Source: Methylococcaceae bacterium UBA975 | GTDB taxonomy: Bacteria > Pseudomonadota > Gammaproteobacteria > Methylococcales > Cycloclasticaceae | Direction of reading: 5' to 3' | Assembly (NCBI GenBank): GCA_002292375.1 | Contig: DBBV01000006.1 | Span: 246,976-310,975, forward strand | Length of the DNA stretch: 64,000 nt | Shown: piece by piece, positions 43,437-51,906 of the stretch | Layout of the letters: each line of letters starts with the position of its first letter | Position numbering within the stretch: position 1 is the stretch's first letter | Made by a program: the position numbers and the translations under genes | Notes under the pieces: generated by a model | Told to the model about the DNA's origin: nothing | What the model saw: the letters and a program-made list of their open reading frames with translations, nothing else | The model's database searches: none

Positions 43437-44000
43437 GTGGAACGATTAGGTGATTTTGACGAGCTGCAAGAGGTATTAGAGTCTCAAGATGCTCAGATGG
43501 GCGTGTCTGAAATACACGGTTTAGCAGCGGGCATGTTATGTGTGCAGTTAAATGCTGATTTTAATAAATGGTTAGCAGCCCTGTTCGATACAGAAGAGCA
43601 ATTTAACGGATTAACCAAGGATGATATGCAAAGCCTTGCGGGTCTTTTTAACGGTACGCTTGAGTTACTTAAAAGCGACCAATTTATCTTTGATCTGCTA
43701 TTGCCCCATGACGACGAACGAATTGCTGTTCGTGCTAATGCTTTAAGCGAATGGTGCCAAGGTTTTTTGTACGGTGTGGCGTATATGGGTGTGGGTGACG
43801 ATAAGGACTGGACAGATGAAAGTAGGGGTGTGCTCAGAGACCTGATGGAAATTTCGCGGTTAGACTCAGATAACTCGGATGATACCGATGAACAAGCCTT
43901 TATTGAATTGCACGAATACGTGCGCATGGCCGTTCAACTACTCATGACTGAGTTGCAATTAGTACCCAGCGATAAGGCCAACGAGCCAACAGTCCACTAA
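43437..44000 (+). CDS. UPF0149 (YecA/YgfB) family protein
   Basis: About 187 residues of the UPF0149 family, mostly helical and acidic, of unknown function (YgfB). It shows the family segments SEIHGLAAGMLC, FDLLLPHDDERIAVRANALSEWCQGFLYGVA and LHEYVRMAVQLLMTEL. Several in-frame starts occur, a GTG at 43422 among them. GGAG at 43427-43430 is 6 bases before the GTG at 43437, which I take as the start. It is transcribed with pepP and two ubiquinone genes, as in E. coli. Confidence 0.87.
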   Translation: MERLGDFDELQEVLESQDAQMGVSEIHGLAAGMLCVQLNADFNKWLAALFDTEEQFNGLTKDDMQSLAGLFNGTLELLKSDQFIFDLLLPHDDERIAVRANALSEWCQGFLYGVAYMGVGDDKDWTDESRGVLRDLMEISRLDSDNSDDTDEQAFIELHEYVRMAVQLLMTELQLVPSDKANEPTVH

Positions 44001-44010
44001 GGAGGGTTAG

Positions 44011-45345
44011 GTGGTACAAGAAGTAAAAGGTCAAAAAGAATTTGCACGGCGTAGAAAACAGTTTTTACGTATGGTCGGAGAGGGCAATATAGCGGTGATT
44101 GCTAGCGCTAATATTGTGCATAGAAACAGTGATGTCGAATACCCGTTCCGGCAAGACAGTGATTTTTTCTATTTAAGCGGTTTTGATGAACCCGACGCGG
44201 TGCAAGTGTTTGTTCCTGGGCGCAAACAAGGGGAGTACCTGCTATTTTGTCGAGAGTTCGATAAAACAACGGCCTTATGGGTTGGGGGGAATGCAGGCCT
44301 TGAAGGGGCCATGAGTGACTATAATGCCGATGATGCGTTTCCGATGGACGATATCGACGATATCTTGCCCGGTTTAATGGAAAACAAAAACCGGTTGTAT
44401 TTTCCCATGGGCGCCCACCCAAATTTTGATCAACAATTGATGGACTGGTCACAAGAAGTTCGTAACAGGGCTAGAACAGGTGTTTCTGCCCCCGCCGAGT
44501 TCATCTCCACCGACCACCTGATTCACGAAATGCGTTTAATCAAGTCATCGCAAGAAATCAGGCAGATTAAAAAGGCGGCAAAAATTTCTGTTGAAGCGCA
44601 TAAAAGAGCGATGCAATGCACCCGCCCCGGCGCCTTCGAATACCAAGTAGAAGCGGAAATAAAACATTGCTTTATGACTAAGGGTGCACAATTTGAGGCT
44701 TACCCTGCGATTGTTGGCGGTGGTAAAAATGGATGTATCCTGCATTACACGCAAAATAACGCGGTGCTAAATGATGGCGACCTTCTGTTGATTGATGCCG
44801 GTTGTGAGTGGGACAAATACGCGTCTGATATCACGCGCACCTTTCCAGTCAATGGTGTGTTTAGTGAGGCGCAAAAAGCGCTGTATCAATGTGTGCTAGA
44901 TGCCCAATACGCCGCTATCGAACAAGTAAAACCCGGCAACCACTGGAATGACCCGCACGAGGCGGCGGTTAAGGTGCTCACTAAGGGCTTAGTCAAATTG
45001 GGTTTACTAACGGGGCGCGTATCAACACTGATAAAAAATGAGGCGTATAAGCCGTATTATATGCATCGGACGGGTCACTGGTTAGGGATGGATGTGCACG
45101 ATGTCGGTGATTATAAAATTGATAAGCAATGGCGCCTGCTCGAGCCCGGCATGGTGTTAACGGTTGAGCCGGGCCTATATATCCAGCCCGACGCCCTGGA
45201 AGTGGATGAAAAGTGGCGCGGTATCGGCATTCGTATCGAAGACGACGTATTAGTCACCAGCAAAGGTTGCGAGGTATTAACGGATACCGCACCAAAAGAA
45301 ATTAAAGCGATCGAAGCACTAATGAGGCGTTCAACTATTGCCTGA
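44011..45345 (+). CDS. pepP: Xaa-Pro aminopeptidase (PepP)
   Basis: A dimanganese aminopeptidase that removes N-terminal residues before proline. The 444-residue protein has the N-terminal domain opening with FARRRKQFLRMVGEG and the pita-bread catalytic domain. Metal ligands lie in LIDAGCEWDKYASDITRTFP (two Asp), HRTGHWLGMDVHDVG (His), TVEPGLYI (Glu) and GIRIEDDVLV (Glu). The GTG start follows AAGGAGGG. It overlaps ubiH by 8 bases. Confidence 0.96.
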   Translation: MVQEVKGQKEFARRRKQFLRMVGEGNIAVIASANIVHRNSDVEYPFRQDSDFFYLSGFDEPDAVQVFVPGRKQGEYLLFCREFDKTTALWVGGNAGLEGAMSDYNADDAFPMDDIDDILPGLMENKNRLYFPMGAHPNFDQQLMDWSQEVRNRARTGVSAPAEFISTDHLIHEMRLIKSSQEIRQIKKAAKISVEAHKRAMQCTRPGAFEYQVEAEIKHCFMTKGAQFEAYPAIVGGGKNGCILHYTQNNAVLNDGDLLLIDAGCEWDKYASDITRTFPVNGVFSEAQKALYQCVLDAQYAAIEQVKPGNHWNDPHEAAVKVLTKGLVKLGLLTGRVSTLIKNEAYKPYYMHRTGHWLGMDVHDVGDYKIDKQWRLLEPGMVLTVEPGLYIQPDALEVDEKWRGIGIRIEDDVLVTSKGCEVLTDTAPKEIKAIEALMRRSTIA

Positions 45346-46534
45346 TTACGACGTCATTATCATAGGTGGTGGTATGGTCGGTGGCTGTCTGGCCTTAGCG
45401 TTAAGCCAATCGTCACGGCGGGTTGCCATTGTTGAGGCAGCGCCATTTGCTGAGCATGCATCCAAGGATGCATCTAAGCGAGCGATCGCGCTATCATGGG
45501 GCAGTCGAGGCTTACTCGAACAGCTTGATTTATGGGCGGTGCTTAGCGAAGCGGCGATGCCAATCAGGCAAATCCATGTATCGGATAAAGGCCATTTTGG
45601 AAAAATGCGATTATCCGCCGAAACCCAGCAAGTGGAGGCCTTGGGTTACGTGGTAGAGGCTAGCCAGATTGAAGCAGCGGTGGCTGATCGTCTCGCAAAG
45701 GCTGATGTTGACCTGTTATGTCCCGCGCAATTACTGGACTATCGCGTGACCGAAGGTAGGGCCGTTGTGAGTGTGCAGGTTGATGGCATAGAAAAATCCC
45801 TCAGTTGCAGTTTATTAGTGGGCGCGGACGGCGGCTTATCCAAGGTTCGCCAGCTTGGCGGTTTTGAGCTACGCGAACACGCTTATCAACAGCGAGCGAT
45901 TACCGGCTTGCTGAAAGTCGAGTCGAGTTACCGAGACGTAGCCTTTGAACGCTTTACTGCGGAAGGCCCAATCGCAATGTTGCCACATTTTGATGATCTG
46001 TACTCATTGGTCTGGACCTTACCGAGTGAACTTGCAGAGCAACTAATTAAACAGCCTAAAGACGAATTAACCGCACGCTTGCAGTTGCAGTTTGGCCAGT
46101 GGCTGGGGGCGTTATCCTTGGTGGGTGATTGCCAATCGTTTGCGTTAAATTTGGCGTACGCACCAACTACAGTAGCGGATCGTGTCGTGCTTATTGGCAA
46201 CGCCGCGCATCAATTGCACCCGGTAGCGGGCCAAGGGTTTAATTTAGGTTTACGCGATGCGGTCGGTTTGGCTGATGTGCTAATGACAACTAATAGCGAC
46301 GCGGGCGAGGCCGCATCACTGCAGGTTTACGCTAAACGCCGAAAACTAGATCAAGGTATGATCACGGGGTTTACCGACCAAGTGGTCAAACTATTCTCTA
46401 ACGATAGCGCTGCATTAAGCCTTATTCGCAATAATGGTTTGTTGCTACTGGATAAAGTACCGGCGTTTAAAAATCAATTTGCGCGTCAAACCATGGGTTT
46501 GGCGACGCGCTTAGCACGTTTAAAAGCAAACTAA
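45338..46534 (+). CDS. ubiH: 2-octaprenyl-6-methoxyphenol hydroxylase (UbiH)
   Basis: A FAD monooxygenase that hydroxylates C1 of the ubiquinone ring. The 398-residue protein has the dinucleotide-binding start VIIIGGGMVGGCLALALSQS, SLLVGADGGLSKVRQ and the FAD ribityl site RVVLIGNAAHQLHPVAGQGFNLGLRDAVGL. The TTG start lies within the end of pepP. It is followed immediately (TAATG) by a paralogue. UbiH rather than UbiI is chosen because of gene order and its position next to pepP. Confidence 0.9.
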   Translation: MPDYDVIIIGGGMVGGCLALALSQSSRRVAIVEAAPFAEHASKDASKRAIALSWGSRGLLEQLDLWAVLSEAAMPIRQIHVSDKGHFGKMRLSAETQQVEALGYVVEASQIEAAVADRLAKADVDLLCPAQLLDYRVTEGRAVVSVQVDGIEKSLSCSLLVGADGGLSKVRQLGGFELREHAYQQRAITGLLKVESSYRDVAFERFTAEGPIAMLPHFDDLYSLVWTLPSELAEQLIKQPKDELTARLQLQFGQWLGALSLVGDCQSFALNLAYAPTTVADRVVLIGNAAHQLHPVAGQGFNLGLRDAVGLADVLMTTNSDAGEAASLQVYAKRRKLDQGMITGFTDQVVKLFSNDSAALSLIRNNGLLLLDKVPAFKNQFARQTMGLATRLARLKAN

Positions 46535-47721
46535 TGAGCACTAAACAGTATCAAGTTGCGATTGTAGGTGGCGGCATGGTCGGCGCGGCTTTGGCATGCC
46601 TATTGGCTGATAGTGGTGTATCGGTGGCGTTGATGGATGCAGGCGACCCTGAGCGTGTTGACATGGAAGCGGGCTATGACCTGCGTGTCTCGGCCTTAAC
46701 ATTAAGCTCGGTCAATCTATTTAAAACGTTAGCGGTATGGCCACAGATGAGTGAGATGGGTGTTCAATCCATCGAAAAAATGTTGGTGTGGGATCACGCC
46801 GGTAACGCTGAGTTGGAGATAGATGCTGCGGATGCAGGTGAAATGGCGATGGGTTATGTGGTCGAAAATCGCATCACAGTACGAGCTTTATGGCAAAAGC
46901 TACGGGGGTCGGAAAATTGCGATATATATAAGTCTAGCTGTTTAGAGGGGTTCAAATGCCTTGATGATAGGGTGCTGATTAACGTAGCCGCTAAAGCGCA
47001 AATTTCCGCATCGTTGCTAGTGGGCGCAGATGGCTCAAACTCAGTGCTGCGTCAGCTAAGCGGTATTGGGCACTATGGTTGGGATTATCAGCAAAAAGCC
47101 TTGGTTGCGACGGTGCGACCTGAAAAGCCGCACTTAAATACTGCTTGGCAACGGTTTTTACCCGAAGGCCCCCTGGCCTTGTTGCCCCTGCGCGACGGCC
47201 TAATCTCTATTGTGTGGACCTCAAATACCGCAACGACAGAGGGGTATTTAACTTTGTCAGAAACAGCGTTCTGCCATGCCTTAGCCGAGGCCTCTGAAAA
47301 TCGCTTAGGTCGTTTTGAGTTGCTCGGCAAAACAGCCGCGTTTCCGCTCAAAATGCAGTTTTCCACCGACTATAGTGCGCAACGACGGGTCTTGATTGGC
47401 GACGCCATCCATACCGTTCATCCGTTGGCAGGCCAAGGTGCGAATCTTGGTTTGCAAGATGTCATCAGTCTAGCCGAGGTGGTTATCGAGGCGCATCATA
47501 AAGGCCGCGACATCGCGAGCCAGCAAGTGCTCAGACGCTACGAACGCCGACGTAAAGGTGACAATTTACTGATGATGGCGATCATGGATGGTTTTAAACG
47601 TTTATTTGGCGCTGATCAGGCGTTAATCCAATGGGTGCGAAGTTCGGGGCTGGGGTTAATTAATGCGTCGTCGCTATTAAAGAATCAAATTTGTCAGTAT
47701 GCGATGGGCCCGCGGCGTTAA
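46534..47721 (+). CDS. UbiI/VisC-like ubiquinone ring hydroxylase
   Basis: A 395-residue FAD monooxygenase paralogous to UbiH and in the position of ubiI in E. coli; UbiI hydroxylates ring carbon 5. Motifs are VAIVGGGMVGAALACLLADSG, LRVSALTLSSVNLF, SLLVGADGSNSVLRQLSG and RRVLIGDAIHTVHPLAGQGANLGLQDV. With UbiH here and Coq7 elsewhere in the window, the set covers all three hydroxylations. Its ATG overlaps the ubiH stop by one base. It converges with the small TIGR02647 gene over 4 bases. Confidence 0.85.
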   Translation: MSTKQYQVAIVGGGMVGAALACLLADSGVSVALMDAGDPERVDMEAGYDLRVSALTLSSVNLFKTLAVWPQMSEMGVQSIEKMLVWDHAGNAELEIDAADAGEMAMGYVVENRITVRALWQKLRGSENCDIYKSSCLEGFKCLDDRVLINVAAKAQISASLLVGADGSNSVLRQLSGIGHYGWDYQQKALVATVRPEKPHLNTAWQRFLPEGPLALLPLRDGLISIVWTSNTATTEGYLTLSETAFCHALAEASENRLGRFELLGKTAAFPLKMQFSTDYSAQRRVLIGDAIHTVHPLAGQGANLGLQDVISLAEVVIEAHHKGRDIASQQVLRRYERRRKGDNLLMMAIMDGFKRLFGADQALIQWVRSSGLGLINASSLLKNQICQYAMGPRR

Positions 47722-47948
47722 GTGAGCAAGCCAGAAATAGCCTGAACGTGTTTGGCGGTGGTAATGCCACTAGACGTTAAATAACCACCGTCTACCTTGT
47801 CGATAAGTTTTTTGTTAAATAGTCGGGCCGCAGCAGCAACCACTCGAGGGTCCGCGTCATGGTGGATTTTTATCCCTTGTTCAATGTTCGACAAGTCATA
47901 CTGCAGCAAAATATTTAGCTCATCAATAATGTCTTGATTAAATTTCAT
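47718..47948 (-). CDS. TIGR02647 family small protein
   Basis: A 76-residue protein of the TIGR02647 family, which I recall from Pseudomonas and relatives. Recognised parts are LNILLQYDLSNIEQGIKIHH, AARLFNKKLIDKVDGGYLT and the end HVQAISGLL. It may be a winged-helix-like fold, but no function is known. It overlaps the ubiI-like stop on the opposite strand by 4 bases. Confidence 0.8.
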   Translation of the reverse strand: MKFNQDIIDELNILLQYDLSNIEQGIKIHHDADPRVVAAAARLFNKKLIDKVDGGYLTSSGITTAKHVQAISGLLT

Positions 47949-48163
47949 TAGCGACCCTGATTGTTAATTGCTTGGTCTTCAGCATAACGCTAATAAGCAT
48001 TAGGTGCAATTTGATTGTATTGAATATAACCATCCAGCTATAGGACCTGTCTGTGTTCAGCGGGTTGATAGCTAAACAGGGATTTAATCGCTTAAAAGCT
48101 CGCTTTTGTGGATGGAAAAAAATACGATATCGGGGTATAGTGTCGCCCTAATTTACCTCTTTT

Positions 48164-48358
48164 GGGAGAGATCGGCCGTTGCCGACGCCGAAGGCGCAAT
48201 CCGTCCGGAATCGCTCAGGCAAAAGGACCATAAGAGAGATCACTGGCTGCGGCTAGGATCAGTTGGCTCTGGAGAGCGGTTTAACCAATGAGTTAAGCCC
48301 ACCGAAGAGGAAAGAGGATGCGGTATATCCTTAAACTTTCAGGTTTTGGACAGAGGGG
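48164..48358 (+). promoter_or_regulatory. Tandem glycine riboswitch ahead of gcvT
   Basis: Two glycine aptamers lie in tandem. The first begins GGGAGAGATC and has GCCGAAGGCGCAA and CTCAGGCAAAAGGACCA. The second begins CTCTGGAGAGCGG and has CCACCGAAGAGGAAAGAGG, CTTTCAGGTTTTGGACAGAGG. The conserved cores match the gcvT riboswitch class. Glycine binding should switch on the glycine cleavage operon. The upstream 47949-48163 stretch holds nothing else I can recognise. Confidence 0.95.
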
Positions 48359-48393
48359 CGGCACGTGAATTGTTCGCGTGCCGCCCTTTTTTT
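48356..48393 (+). terminator. Expression-platform terminator of the glycine riboswitch
   Basis: GGGCGGCACG pairs with CGTGCCGCCC and is followed by seven T, beginning at the last bases of the second aptamer and ending 15 bases before gcvT. This arrangement fits an on-switch by transcription antitermination. Confidence 0.9.
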
Positions 48394-48408
48394 GCGCTAA
48401 AGAGACAT

Positions 48409-49500
48409 ATGATAAAAAAAACGATATTAAATGACACCCACCGCTCACTTGGCGCGCGTATGGTTGATTTCGGCGGTTGGGATATGCCAGTCAATTATGG
48501 TTCGCAGATCGATGAGCACCATCAAGTAAGACAGGCAGTCGGTATGTTCGACGTGTCGCATATGACGGTTGTCGATGTCAGTGGTGTACAAGCCACAGCA
48601 TTTTTACGTTATTTGCTGGCCAATGATGTCGCCAAACTAACGCGTCAAGGTAAGGCCTTGTATAGCTGTATGTTGAACGAGGACGCGGGGATCATCGATG
48701 ACTTAATTGTCTACTACCTAGACGATAACAATTACCGTTTAGTGGTTAACGCTTCAACGCGGGACAAAGATTTGGCCTGGATGGAGCAACAAGCCGCAGA
48801 CTTTGATGTGCGCGTAGATGAACGGCCAGCGCTTGCGATGATCGCGGTTCAAGGTCCCAAAGCGCGACAAAAGGTATGCCCTTTATTGCCAGACAGACTG
48901 GGTCTGTCAGCAGCAGAAATAAAGCCCTTCAGTGCGTGTTGGTTTGGCGAATGGTTTGTTGGTCGAACAGGCTATACCGGTGAAGATGGGTTTGAAATTA
49001 TCCTTCCCGAGGACAAAGCAGTCGGTTTTTGGCAGCAGTTAATTGAGGCGGGGGTCAAACCCTGTGGACTTGGCGCACGAGACACCTTAAGACTTGAAGC
49101 GGGCATGAACCTGTACGGCCAAGATATGGATGAAACAAAGCACCCGTTGGAATCGGGCTTGGGGTGGACTATTGCTTGGCTGCCAGAAGAGCGCGACTTT
49201 ATCGGTAAAAAAGCACTGACCGCGATTAAGCAGCAGGGAAAAACGGATAAATTTGTTGGTCTACTATTGCAAGATAAAGGTATATTAAGAGGGCATCAGC
49301 AAGTTGTCTTGCCGGATGGACAAACAGGTGAAGTGACCAGCGGTGGTTATTCACCAACCCTAGAACGGTCCATTGCTTTTGCCAGAGTGCCTGCCAGCAT
49401 TGCTGATAGTTGTGATATTGATATGCGCGGTAAATTAAAAAAAGCGACCGTTGTAAAGCCCTGCTTTGTGCGACAAGGTCAAATACAAATTACGTTATAA
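48409..49500 (+). CDS. gcvT: Glycine cleavage system aminomethyltransferase (T protein)
   Basis: Releases ammonia from the lipoyl-bound aminomethyl group and passes the one-carbon unit to THF. About 363 residues: LNDTHRSLGARMVDFGGWDMPVNYGS, the active segment VGMFDVSHMTVVDV, GRTGYTGEDGFEII, ARDTLRLEAGMNLYGQDMDE and the C-terminal SGGYSPTLERSIAFARV. The frame opens upstream within the terminator, but the ATG at 48409 after AGAGA is the right start. It is the first gene under the riboswitch. Confidence 0.96.
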   Translation: MIKKTILNDTHRSLGARMVDFGGWDMPVNYGSQIDEHHQVRQAVGMFDVSHMTVVDVSGVQATAFLRYLLANDVAKLTRQGKALYSCMLNEDAGIIDDLIVYYLDDNNYRLVVNASTRDKDLAWMEQQAADFDVRVDERPALAMIAVQGPKARQKVCPLLPDRLGLSAAEIKPFSACWFGEWFVGRTGYTGEDGFEIILPEDKAVGFWQQLIEAGVKPCGLGARDTLRLEAGMNLYGQDMDETKHPLESGLGWTIAWLPEERDFIGKKALTAIKQQGKTDKFVGLLLQDKGILRGHQQVVLPDGQTGEVTSGGYSPTLERSIAFARVPASIADSCDIDMRGKLKKATVVKPCFVRQGQIQITL

Positions 49501-49604
49501 GCCCAAGGGCTGGATCGTAGTTATAAAACGAAAGAATAAAACGCAGTACATACATTGTTTAATTAAATAGATGCCTTTTGGTGACTACACAACAGGAGAC
49601 TCAC

Positions 49605-49994
49605 ATGTCCAATACGCCTGATGATAGAAAATATGCAGAATCCCATGAGTGGGCCTTATTAGAAGATGACGGTACGATACGTGTTGGTATCACCGATCAC
49701 GCGCAAGAGTTACTCGGTGACTTAGTGTTTGTCGAATTACCACAGGTTGGCCAGAGTGTTGGTAAAGGCGAAGAGTGCAGCGTTGTCGAGTCGGTTAAGG
49801 CGGCCTCAGATATTTACAGCCCGATTTCAGGTGAGATTATAGCGATCAACGAATCGTTGGAAGATGAGCCAGAGATGATCAACCATGCGCCTTATGAAGA
49901 CGGTTGGATTTTTATCGTTCAGCCGATCGACCCTAACGAATTAGATGAGCTATTAGATGACGAAGGCTACCAAGCTTTTATAGACGAAGACTAG
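49605..49994 (+). CDS. gcvH: Glycine cleavage system H protein
   Basis: The lipoylated carrier of the complex. 129 residues with RKYAESHEWALLEDDGTIRVG, ITDHAQELLGDLVFVELP and the lipoylation lysine in VVESVKAASDIYSPISGE. The C-terminus is unusually acidic (DELLDDEGYQAFIDED) as is normal for the family. AGGAG at 49594-49598 fixes the ATG at 49605; an upstream in-frame start is ignored. Confidence 0.96.
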   Translation: MSNTPDDRKYAESHEWALLEDDGTIRVGITDHAQELLGDLVFVELPQVGQSVGKGEECSVVESVKAASDIYSPISGEIIAINESLEDEPEMINHAPYEDGWIFIVQPIDPNELDELLDDEGYQAFIDED

Positions 49995-50002
49995 AGAAAC
50001 CT

Positions 50003-51367
50003 ATGCCTTTTATTCCACACACCGAACGCGATGTTGAACAGATGCTGGCCGCCATTGGCGCAGACAGCATAGAAGACTTGTTCGATGAAATTCCGCAGCA
50101 CTTACGCTGTGGTGAGCTCGAAAAAATTCCTGCGGGAATGAACGAAATGGAAATCACGCGCTTAATGCGTGAGCGCGCCGCGCAAGATGGTACGCCGCTG
50201 TGCTTTTTAGGGGCCGGTGCTTACGAGCATCATATACCGGCCGCGGTGTGGGAGATCACCACCCGCGGCGAGTTTTATAGTGCCTATACACCGTATCAAG
50301 CCGAAGCCTCGCAAGGCACCTTGCAACTGTTGTACGAATACCAGACGATGATGGCTAGTCTAATGACCATGGATGTGTCGAACGCCTCGCTTTATGATGG
50401 CGCTTCTGCTCTAGCCGAAGCCGTATTAATGGCGGTGCGGGCTAATCGTCAATCCAAGTCGCGCAAAATTTTAATGCCGCGTACTGTTAACCCAGTGTAT
50501 CGCTCGGTTACCGAGGCAATAGTTAAAAATCAGGCGATTGAACTGATCGATGTACCGTTTGACCCGCTAACCGGGCAAACGGATTTATCCGCGCTAGCGC
50601 AATATGCCGGTGAAGATTATGCCGCCTTGGTTATTCCTCAGCCTAATTTCTTTGGGGTGTTGGAACAGGTTGATGAACTCACCGCCTGGGCGGCAGAAAA
50701 CAAGATGTTATCGATTGCGGTGGTTAACCCATTGGCGATGAGTTTACTCAAGCCAGCAGGCGAATGGGCTGATCTGGGTGTGGATATTGTTTGTGGCGAA
50801 GGTCAGCCACTAGGGGTGCCCTTAGCCTCAGGCGGGCCGTACTTTGGTTTTATGTGTTGCAAGCAAGTACACGTTCGGCAAATGCCAGGGCGAATTATTG
50901 GTCGCACAATCGACCTAGAGGGCAAGCAAGGCTTTACCCTCACCTTGCAAGCGCGCGAACAGCATATTCGTCGCTCCAAGGCGACTTCAAATATTTGTAC
51001 TAACCAAGGGTTATTGGTGACCGCGGCCACGATTCATATGTCCCTATTAGGGCCAGAGGGCTTACGGCGCGCGGCGTTAAATTCGCACCAAAATACACAG
51101 CTATTAAAGCAGCGGCTGACTAAAATTAACGGCGTTAAAGCGGTGTTTAGTTCGGCGGTATTTCATGAATGCGTGATCAGCTTAGAGGCAGACGTAGCCC
51201 CATTAATCGACCAACTAGCAAAAAACCATCATATTTTAGCGGGATTTAGCTTGCAGGAAAATTACCCAGAGCTGGGTAATGCACTACTGGTTTGTGCGAC
51301 CGAAACGCGTACAGAGCAGGACATAGAAACGTATGCAGTGGTACTTGATAAATTAATAAACTCATAG
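50003..51367 (+). CDS. gcvPA: Glycine dehydrogenase (decarboxylating) subunit 1
   Basis: The N-terminal half of the P protein, which with GcvPB decarboxylates glycine using PLP. The 454-residue protein has FLGAGAYEHHIPAAV, FYSAYTPYQAEASQGTLQ, YQTMMASLMTMDVSNASLYDG, VCGEGQPLGVPLASGGPYFGF and the end-domain CTNQGLLVTAATIHMSLLG. The split P protein differs from the single-chain GcvP of E. coli. It begins 8 bases after gcvH. It is separated from gcvPB by tpx. Confidence 0.95.
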   Translation: MPFIPHTERDVEQMLAAIGADSIEDLFDEIPQHLRCGELEKIPAGMNEMEITRLMRERAAQDGTPLCFLGAGAYEHHIPAAVWEITTRGEFYSAYTPYQAEASQGTLQLLYEYQTMMASLMTMDVSNASLYDGASALAEAVLMAVRANRQSKSRKILMPRTVNPVYRSVTEAIVKNQAIELIDVPFDPLTGQTDLSALAQYAGEDYAALVIPQPNFFGVLEQVDELTAWAAENKMLSIAVVNPLAMSLLKPAGEWADLGVDIVCGEGQPLGVPLASGGPYFGFMCCKQVHVRQMPGRIIGRTIDLEGKQGFTLTLQAREQHIRRSKATSNICTNQGLLVTAATIHMSLLGPEGLRRAALNSHQNTQLLKQRLTKINGVKAVFSSAVFHECVISLEADVAPLIDQLAKNHHILAGFSLQENYPELGNALLVCATETRTEQDIETYAVVLDKLINS

Positions 51368-51377
51368 GAGATTCAAC

Positions 51378-51878
51378 ATGGCGACAATTACATTACAAGG
51401 CAACGAAATTCATACCAATGGTGATCTGCCAGCTGTCGGCACCCAAGCACCAGACTTTACGCTCACCACGAAAGAATTAGCCGACGTTTCATTAGCGGAC
51501 TATGCGGGTAAGAAAAAAGTCATCAGCATTGTGCCGAGTTTAGATACCCCAGTTTGCCAGTTATCAACCAAAAAATTTAATGACTACGCCAAGCAACACG
51601 CCGATACCGTTATCTTAGTCGTTGCCGCAGATTTACCGTTTGCGATGTCGCGCTTTTGTGGTGATGAAGGCTTAGACAATGTGGTTACGCTATCAATGAT
51701 GCGCGACCGTAATTTCGCTAAAGACTACGGCGTGTTAATTGACGATGGCCCATTAAAAGGCATTACTTGTCGCGCTCTGTTGGTATTGGACGAAAATAAC
51801 AGCGTGATTAGTTCAGAACTAGTGTCTGAAATAGCGGACGAACCAGACTACGACGCAGCGCTTGCTAGCTTAAAATAA
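51378..51878 (+). CDS. tpx: Thiol peroxidase (Tpx, atypical 2-Cys peroxiredoxin)
   Basis: A thioredoxin-dependent lipid-hydroperoxide peroxidase of 166 residues. It shows the peroxidatic site PSLDTPVCQLSTKKFN with its Cys and the resolving Cys in PFAMSRFCGDEGL, the usual Tpx pair. FTLTTKELADVSLADYAGKKKVIS precedes it. It is 10 bases after gcvPA and 28 bases before gcvPB, an unusual insertion between two subunits of one enzyme. AGGAG precedes its ATG. It may protect the lipoyl-thiol system; this is inference. Confidence 0.95.
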   Translation: MATITLQGNEIHTNGDLPAVGTQAPDFTLTTKELADVSLADYAGKKKVISIVPSLDTPVCQLSTKKFNDYAKQHADTVILVVAADLPFAMSRFCGDEGLDNVVTLSMMRDRNFAKDYGVLIDDGPLKGITCRALLVLDENNSVISSELVSEIADEPDYDAALASLK

Positions 51879-51906
51879 AAAACCTAAATTAAAGAGACCC
51901 CCCTAG

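Noticed and set aside
48106..48291. 61-codon plus-strand frame before gcvT
   Set aside because: It crosses the first glycine aptamer, which explains the sequence better.
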